Shown here in pieces: positions 57,923 through 64,000 of a DNA stretch of 64,000 nucleotides. Position numbers and translations under genes: made by a program. Source of the stretch: Pohlia nutans (Eukaryota; Streptophyta; Bryopsida; Bryales; Mniaceae); NCBI GenBank assembly GCA_022496805.1, contig CM040093.1:14548213-14612212 (forward strand), written 5' to 3'. The notes beneath the pieces are model-generated. The model was not told the origin of the DNA. It worked only from the letters and a program-made list of their open reading frames with translations, and did not search any database. Positions within the stretch are counted from its first letter, which is position 1; every line of letters begins with the position of its first letter.

Positions 57923-60900
57923 TCAAGACATGTCTTTGGCCATGTCCTTGATCTGGTCTATAGTGAAAATTCCATAACAAGAGTCATCGAGCAAAGCCTT
58001 AATTACTGCTGCAGCCACATCGTCCACGCTCACTGGGGGCGCAAGCAACAGGTCAGATGCAGGAAAGTTCTGCAGAGGGCGTGTGAATGTTGCTGTGGCT
58101 TGTAGAGCCTTTTCTAATGGCTCCCCTACAAGATTCAAAGGAATGTCTATCCCGTTCAAATTCTTCGTTCCATAAATGAACCCCGGCCGTAGAATGGTCC
58201 CTACAAAACCACAAATGATCATTCCATCCATTAATAAAATCAACAAGCATGTGAAACAATCAATGAAAACCACATTCCATCCATTAATAAAACCAACAAG
58301 CCAGTGAAATAATCAATGAAAATATGAGTTCAGTTTGAACACAGATATCCTAGGGTAGTTGTCCTTACTATTGCTCACAACTATTACACTGCAAAAGAAA
58401 AGGTTTCACCACAACCTCACAGATCAAGTTAGATTTTACTTTTATTTAACAAAGAGTTGCTTTTGAAATTGCCTCCTGTTACACATGAGTCAAAAAGGGT
58501 GTGTAATTTCATTGTTTCTATTATTTATTTTAGTGAGCAGTCATAAGAACATGGAGTTTCATTGCCAGTTCCTATTACTGCTCCTAATTGATTTTGGTGA
58601 GCAATTTTTTGGAGTAGAAAAGATGGAACACACCTGAGGTGGGAAATGTGGCTAGAATCTCGGATTCCGTTTTTCGCTTCCCTTTGAAGTAGCCGTTGTC
58701 CAGAGCGAAGTCTGGCAAGTTGTAGTCGTGCACTGATATGTAGATGAACTTCTGGACGCCTGGAAATTTTATCAACACTCACTCCGAACGTCAATGAATT
58801 TCTTTATGACATACTGCACATCCCTATTATGGCTCACAACTATTACAATGCCTCTATTTCATACTTTTTTTTTTAAAATTCACCACAATCTCAAAAACCA
58901 AGTTAACTTCTACTTTTATTCAAAAAAGTGTTACTTTTACAAATGGATGTAATTTGAACCACCCCCTTTTGCATATGGGTCAAAAAGGTGTTTAATTTCA
59001 GTGTTCCTAATGTTGCTATGGTGAGCAGTCATAGGAACATGGAGTGTCATTGCCCAGTTCCTATTAATGCTCCTAATTGATTTTGCGCAATCACTGGTAC
59101 ATGAGCAATCATAGGGACACCCAACCCTACATACAATCCAGAGAGATCAGTTTAAAAATGAATCACAATCAGATAATTACTCACCAGCCTTCTTGGCAGC
59201 ATTTACAGCTATGATGTTGGCTTCACCATTGATCTTCTCTATCTGATCGTCGGGTCCTATCAGTTTACCTAAAGTGGAAACCACCGCTTGTACTCCACCA
59301 AGGAGCGAGTCCCAGTCGGTCAGAAACACATCCCCTGTTTAATTTTTTATTTAAAACCAATCCAAAAAGTCAATGCCAAATCCTGGAGTTTCATCATCAA
59401 TTTTCTCAGGCTTGTAATTATGCATCATAACCACATTCTACATGTAAGCCCCTAATCATCTAAATATTCAAATAATACCTTCATTCCTTACTGTAAAACT
59501 TATCAACAACAAAAGTACCTTCCCTACGGGTGTAGAATGCTATGAAAAATCCTTACAGCAGCTAGTTAACCAACATTTTATGGTTTTAAAAATGACCAAT
59601 TTTATATAACAGGATGAGTGCATAACATTGCATGTGTTGGTCAAACTGAACAAAAGAAAGTACCACTCAAAAGTGCTAAACAAAAACACATTGCTACCTT
59701 CGTCCATAAGACGTGGATAGTTGAAATTCCCCAACAGACTCTTTATTCACAATGGTCTTCGGGCCAGCATTATGATTATTTATAATTATGCCAAAAAAAA
59801 ACGAGGCCCAATTTTGCGTCTTGGTGCTTGAGGGGTTCATACTCACAATGGAATCTCAATTGGCAAGACCAAGCAATCACCAGATGGTAACCTTCACAAT
59901 GAGTTACTTTTTCAATTGGGAGAATGAGGGACTTGCCTGCTATCCACGAGACTCGATCGGCCCACGGTGCGCGGGTGATGGGACGTCCTGACCTGCTCAA
60001 GCTCACAACGGAGATGCCCTGCACAACAGCTGCCTTGCACACCGCTGTGCCAACGAATCCATTCCCACCCAAAACCAGGATCTGGAAGCAAAAATGGAGC
60101 CCTGAATCACGCGTTCATACCATTTTCATTGTTCAAACATCACAAAGTTGGCAAGTCACGTTTTTGCGATGTTTTAACCCCTAAAGGACCAGGAAGCCCA
60201 AATTGGGCCTCATGTTTTTTATAGCAGTTTTGAATAAGTCCTATGTAGACTTCATTTTATTCAAATGTATTTGTCTTTTGATCAACACATGCAATGTTCT
60301 TCACGGATTCCAATGATATCAAATCTAGTCCTATTTTCACAATACGATCGATTGAATTTATCATTTTAAAACTACAAATCCTTGGTCTTTTAAGGGTTAA
60401 GCATGCACGTATGCACATCCGATAACAATACGTTAAACATACGATAAACGTATGCTAAACATACGTTAACAGTATGTTCAGATGAACGCACATCCTTGTT
60501 CGTGATCACCCTTGTTCATAATCACCCTTGTTCGTCACTTGCCAACATTGTGCTGAAGGAAATCACGACATAGTAATCCCCGTCATGCGTTATCAAAGGC
60601 AACGAAGCCCTAGAGCACAATACTGTATAAAAACTTAGGTCAATAAAATCAACCCCTGGGACCCCATTTTCATAAATAAATAAAATATTAGACCCTAAGC
60701 CAGACAGCCTACACACAACCTAGTAATCATTCCACAAACTCTGTAGGGTTTGTGATTGAAGAAACCCTATAGTATATTAGTTTCCTCCTCTGGCTCCTCT
60801 ATAACCTTTAACTTGTTAGAATCCATTCTAACCCCTTCTAACTTGTGCAGAATATTACACACCAAGTAAAAGCAGATGGAGAGGAATAAACTGAGAAGTG

Positions 60901-61675
60901 CCTCCAGCATCTTATTCAAATGACACACAAGGCTATCAACCTAGTTGCTTAACCCTGAAAGGACCAAGGATTCATAGTTTTAAAATGACAAATTCAATCG
61001 ATCGAAAAATATAATTCGGATAGGACCAGATTTTATATCACTGGGATCAGTGAAGAACACTACATGTGTTGATCAAAAGACAAATAAATTTGAATAAAAA
61101 GGAAGTCTACATAGGACATATTCAGAATTGCTATATTTGAGGCCCAATTTGGGCTTCTTGGTCCTTTAGGGGTTAAGAAAAAACAAGTGTATGAAGTGAG
61201 AAATTCCACACTGACCTTCTGGGCCTTGACTTCGGCGGGGATATCAATAGGAGAATCGACGTAGTCGGGGCTACTCGAATAAGTTGCATTCACTTGCCGC
61301 CTACAGAAATCCATGCACTACCATAAGAAACATTAGGGTATGGAGCCATTTTAGTGTATTCCAAAGTGCAGAATTCATTAGGGTATGGAGCCATTTTAGG
61401 TCATTGAAAAATAAGAACTAAACTGGAAAGCACATGATTCTCGACACTATTTTTCAAATTATAAATGGAAAAACTGCTAAGGAAAACATATGAATGATTG
61501 GAACTGTGGAAGAGTCTCACCAGTGACAGCAACAGCGTCGTCGCAACGGGGCTCGCAGCAGAAATAGCTGTGGACGGAATCGCAACAACGACAGTCTAGC
61601 AGGAGGCGAAGTGGCGATTGAGCTTTGCAACTGTAGAGACCAAGAGACCGTGGAAGAGACCGCCATAGCTGCCAT
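57923..61675 (-). CDS. Atypical short-chain dehydrogenase / NAD(P)-binding protein, plastid (At1g32220-like)
   Basis: Six exons on the minus strand: 61675-61521, 61300-61216, 60081-59937, 59334-59185, 58759-58634, 58200-57923; phases 2, 0, 1, 1, 1 agree; 312 residues. Residues 1-50 (MAAMAVSSTVSWSLQLQSSI, then Arg/Leu-rich) are a transit peptide. The Rossmann fold opens with ILVLGGNGFVG (Gly motif 85-91), then SLSRSGRP, VVSTLGKL, INGEAN, KFIYISVHDYNLP and GYFKGKR; the end has LRPGFIYG, GEPLEKAL and PVSVDDVAAAVIKAL. This is the NDUFA9-like branch that At1g32220 of plastoglobules belongs to; it lacks the usual YxxxK catalytic pair at its normal place. Substrate unknown. The donor after exon 3 is GC (CAG|GCAAGT) rather than GT. 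Introns carry family A and L repeats. Confidence 0.92.
58370..58610. repeat. Family L dispersed repeat, copy 2
   Basis: CTCACAACTATTACA, TTTTACTTTTATTTAACAAA, GAACATGGAGTTTCATTGCC and CCTATTACTGCTCCTAATTG match copies 1 and 3. In intron 5 of the dehydrogenase gene. Confidence 0.75.
58835..59100. repeat. Family L dispersed repeat, copy 3
   Basis: CTCACAACTATTACAATGCC, CTACTTTTATTCAAAAAAG, GGTCAAAAAGGTG and GGAACATGGAGTGTCATTGC match copy 2. In intron 4 of the dehydrogenase gene, so neighbouring introns carry the same repeat in the same direction. Confidence 0.75.
60174..60400 (-). mobile_element. Family A TTAA element, copy 11
   Basis: TTAA 60174-60177 then CCCCTAAAGGACCAGGAAGC; right end CCTTGGTCTTTTAAGGG then TTAA 60397-60400. 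In intron 2 of the dehydrogenase gene. Confidence 0.9.
60427..60478. repeat. Short ACGTTAAACAT / ACGATAAACGTATG repeat
   Basis: About five overlapping repeats of ATACGNTAAAC and its inverse, in intron 2 of the dehydrogenase gene. A local slippage or palindromic tract. Confidence 0.5.
60949..61176 (+). mobile_element. Family A TTAA element, copy 12
   Basis: TTAA 60949-60952, CCCTGAAAGGACCAAGG; right end CTTGGTCCTTTAGGGG then TTAA 61173-61176. In the same intron as copy 11 and inverted to it, about 550 bp away. Confidence 0.92.
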
Positions 61676-62158
61676 ACTCACTGCTGCAAACTAATTAAGC
61701 TTTGTGGAAGGATTTTTCACAACTTCTTCGCCGCAGGCATTGCAATGCACAATCAATCAAACTGGACTTGAACGGACTTTCTAGCTAGAATGCGGATCTC
61801 TGCAAGAGAGCGTGTGTAGAATCAGAATGTGCACGTCTGTAAAGTTAGAACTCCTCGCTTCACCCCCATTCAGTGTAGAAGATGTCCAGTTGTCGGTCCA
61901 CTCCAGGGATTTTTCTGCAATTTTCATTTTTCAGTGAACAGTTGGCACCAGTGAAAACAAGCAGCTACGCTACGAGAAGCTCTGACCGGAATAGAATAGG
62001 TGAAGGACGAGAATGCATTTTCAGTGGAATTATGGACGGAATGTATTTGCTACAGTGGTATTTAGCCCAAAAAAATGAGTGTCCCTGCAATGTCTCTTCC
62101 CTACGATCAAAGCCAACAAACCGACGTTGTAGCATTTTCATCTAGATTCATAATATTG
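61676..62158 (-). promoter_or_regulatory. Upstream region of the dehydrogenase gene
   Basis: Lies 5' of the minus-strand start codon and must contain its promoter and leader. No specific site was recognised. Confidence 0.35.
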
Positions 62159-62734
62159 TTAACCCCTAACTGCCTAAGCGTCCATTTTTTGGACGATGTA
62201 CAAATTTCATCCATAATTTCTCATCCGCCATGCACTTTTAGCAGTGTGGAATTTTTACTGTAGATTCTATAGGAAGTTAGCTTCATGCATATGTGATTTG
62301 ATTAGAAAGGGGATGATTTGTGAAATTTTTATGCTTCATTTCATGTTGTAGTGATTCACCCAAAATAATGAAGATTTCAGTGTAAAAGTGCTCTAAAAAA
62401 AGTCAACTCATAAAAATAAGCAACCAAAAAATCTCCAAAAATCAGTGCACTTAGAGTATTACATTTCAACCGATCACAAAAATTTCATCTGTAGATTGTC
62501 AATATCTTATTCGTAATTGAATTACAAAATAATTTTGAATTTCACGTTTCAAATTTTATACAAAATTATTGGTAATAGCAATCATAGATCTAATTGTATG
62601 GATAGAATCTAAAATTCATAATGTACAACCTTTATTCATATATCAAGTCCAAAATATCCCTCTAAGTTGCATTTTATAATGCATCTTTACAAAACTGCCG
62701 AATTTGGAGAGGGCTCTAGGCATTTAGGGGTTAA
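62159..62734 (-). mobile_element. Family B TTAA element, copy 5 (568 bp)
   Basis: TTAA 62159-62162 and 62731-62734. Reverse of copy 4: left end CCCCTAACTGCCTAAGCGTC, then TTTTTTGGACGATGTAC; right end GGGCTCTAGGCATTTAGGGG. Length is within one base of copy 4. Confidence 0.92.
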
Positions 62735-62975
62735 GTCCTATACTTTGTACCCCTACTAAAGTTTTCAAGATTCTCTTTGATGCTCATGGATGCTTTTTGT
62801 TTTCACATCTTAAGTTTGTCTTACTTGCTTGACTCCTACTAAATTCCCTCATAGTGGCAAGTGTCATTTTTCACTCTAGTTCCAAAGAAAGTTATTGTAT
62901 CAGTAAAAAATCAAACTGGTATAGAATGTAATGTTAGATTTCAAATGAAGTCATCATATTTGAATGAGAGTTTGC

Positions 62976-63206
62976 TCTAATGGTAGGAGCACTTAAAACC
63001 AACAATGAACCCAATTCTGATAATATCTAGACTATGCAATCATTTTATTATGCAAATCTAGGCACATCATGGAGCCTTTATTATATGTTGCACCAAAATG
63101 ATAAAGTATTTATGGTCCACCTAGATTTACGTTCTAAAATGACTACCGTGCCTAAATTCTATCAGAATTGGGAAGAGTGTTGGTTTTAGGTGCTTCTACC
63201 TTAGAT
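62976..63206. mobile_element. Inverted-repeat element, arms about 45 bp
   Basis: TGGTAGGAGCACTTAAAACC and CCCAATTCTGATA on the left are mirrored by TATCAGAATTGGG and GGTTTTAGGTGCTTCTACC on the right. Mismatches are moderate. Confidence 0.75.
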
Positions 63207-63502
63207 TTCAAATGAATGTCATTATAATTGAATGATCCAAGTGGATGAAAATATGTCAACATGGATGAATACTTTGATGATAAAGGAATGAGTTTTGGGT
63301 ACAAATTTAGCTCTTTCTAAAAACATAGACTATATTGCGCCAATTAAAATAAGGTTGATTGGTCCACTCTAAACTCCTTGTTATCACACTCTCCAATATT
63401 GCATTTCCAATATGTGATTGCCCACTTTTCTGATACCAAGCTCTGAACTTGTGTACAGTACATTGGCTACCTAATAGGTGATATAAAAGAGTTGTTAGTG
63501 TT

Positions 63503-63753
63503 CTCCCTCTGTCCGGAAATAATTGTCCTAGTTTTTGGGGGTTTTTCTTCCGCAGTATTTGTCCTATGTTCTATACTTCAAATGTGAGCCATGTTCACTT
63601 CAAACAAGGTAGATAACGAGAGTGACACAAAAACTACATACTACTGGTACTATTATGGATAGACCATTTTTCAAGTACTAAGATGGTTTTTTTGACAAAA
63701 AGAGCGTTAAAACAAGCCAAAAAGCTAAGACGGTTATTTCCGGACAGAGGGAG
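63503..63753. mobile_element. Stowaway-type miniature element (251 bp)
   Basis: Left end CTCCCTCTGTCCGGAAATAA, right end GGTTATTTCCGGACAGAGGG plus AG, then TA. CTCCCTCYGTYC is the well-known Stowaway (Tc1/mariner) terminal motif of plants. The right flank TA is kept; the left flank is TT. Confidence 0.9.
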
Positions 63754-64000
63754 TAATAATGATGGTATAACCATAAGGCTTTGTCCCAACCTTGTTGTAA
63801 ATATTTGAACAATTTTAAAACTATTCTTTTCATTTTTTGAGTTTGTAGTACAAATGTGTAGATAATATACTCGCCACGCACCCCCCCCTCCCCCGCCACA
63901 ATCATGAAAACAAAGGTAGAAGATTGGTTTACTACCAATATCCTCGCCGACAAGGCCAATATGTCCTTCAACATTTCTAAAAGAATTAAGTGAGTCTTTA
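63754..64000. other. Window end, no gene recognised
   Basis: Contains a C-rich run, CGCACCCCCCCCTCCCCCGC, near 63878-63897. The remainder gives no supported frame. Confidence 0.45.

Noticed and set aside
3778..63000. CRISPR arrays, tRNA or rRNA genes
   Set aside because: The tandem arrays have no spacer/repeat pattern of CRISPR and this is a eukaryotic nuclear window; no tRNA cloverleaf or rRNA motif was recognised by eye.

Overview
The window reads as nuclear DNA of a streptophyte, most likely a land plant. Genes are split by GT-AG introns (one GC-AG), and several products are plant-specific: a CRS2-associated splicing factor, an L-gulonolactone oxidase with a signal peptide, and two plastid-type proteins of Arabidopsis At1g32220-like and At2g43945/At1g54520-like families. 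An alpha-kinase at the left edge is unusual for a flowering plant and makes a non-seed plant a reasonable guess. This is inference; no marker fixes the species.

I rebuilt nine genes by joining exons at GT/GC-AG sites with matching phase. From left to right: 3' end of an alpha-kinase (+, 1-1123); an aspartate/glutamate-type mitochondrial carrier family protein with an unusual N-terminal extension (+, 7478-12035); mitochondrial acyl carrier protein (+, 14485-15652); a small one-helix membrane protein (+, 26907-29238); a CAF-type protein with two CRM domains (-, 30721-34150), divergent from an F-box/JmjC hydroxylase (+, 34750-38908); L-gulonolactone oxidase (-, 45433-49784); a coiled-coil plastid membrane protein (+, 51601-54553); and an atypical short-chain dehydrogenase (-, 57923-61675). 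They are unrelated housekeeping and organelle genes, not a cluster.

The rest is dominated by short non-autonomous DNA transposons. The main group is bounded by TTAA and has ends reading CCCCTAAA... or CCCTTTAG... with mirror-image right ends. I recognise about eight families (A to H) with close to 30 copies, many inside introns. One copy (E, 23323-23866) sits in a tandem-repeat unit whose sister units keep the single uninterrupted TTAA, so the TTAA duplication can be read directly. TTAA duplication plus CCC ends is the signature of piggyBac-type elements, which I do not expect to be abundant in plants. Two families have pairs of copies of identical length (803 and 803 bp; 544 and 544 bp).

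Other repeats include a Stowaway-type element, TA-flanked elements with perfect 25-bp ends, a probable hAT-type element nested inside a family A copy, CACTA-like ended elements, several long foldback elements, and tandem arrays. No transposase gene was found, so whatever mobilised the TTAA families lies elsewhere. Long gene-free stretches are 2.4-6.2 kb, 15.7-25.2 kb, 39-45 kb, 54.6-57.9 kb and 61.7-64 kb.
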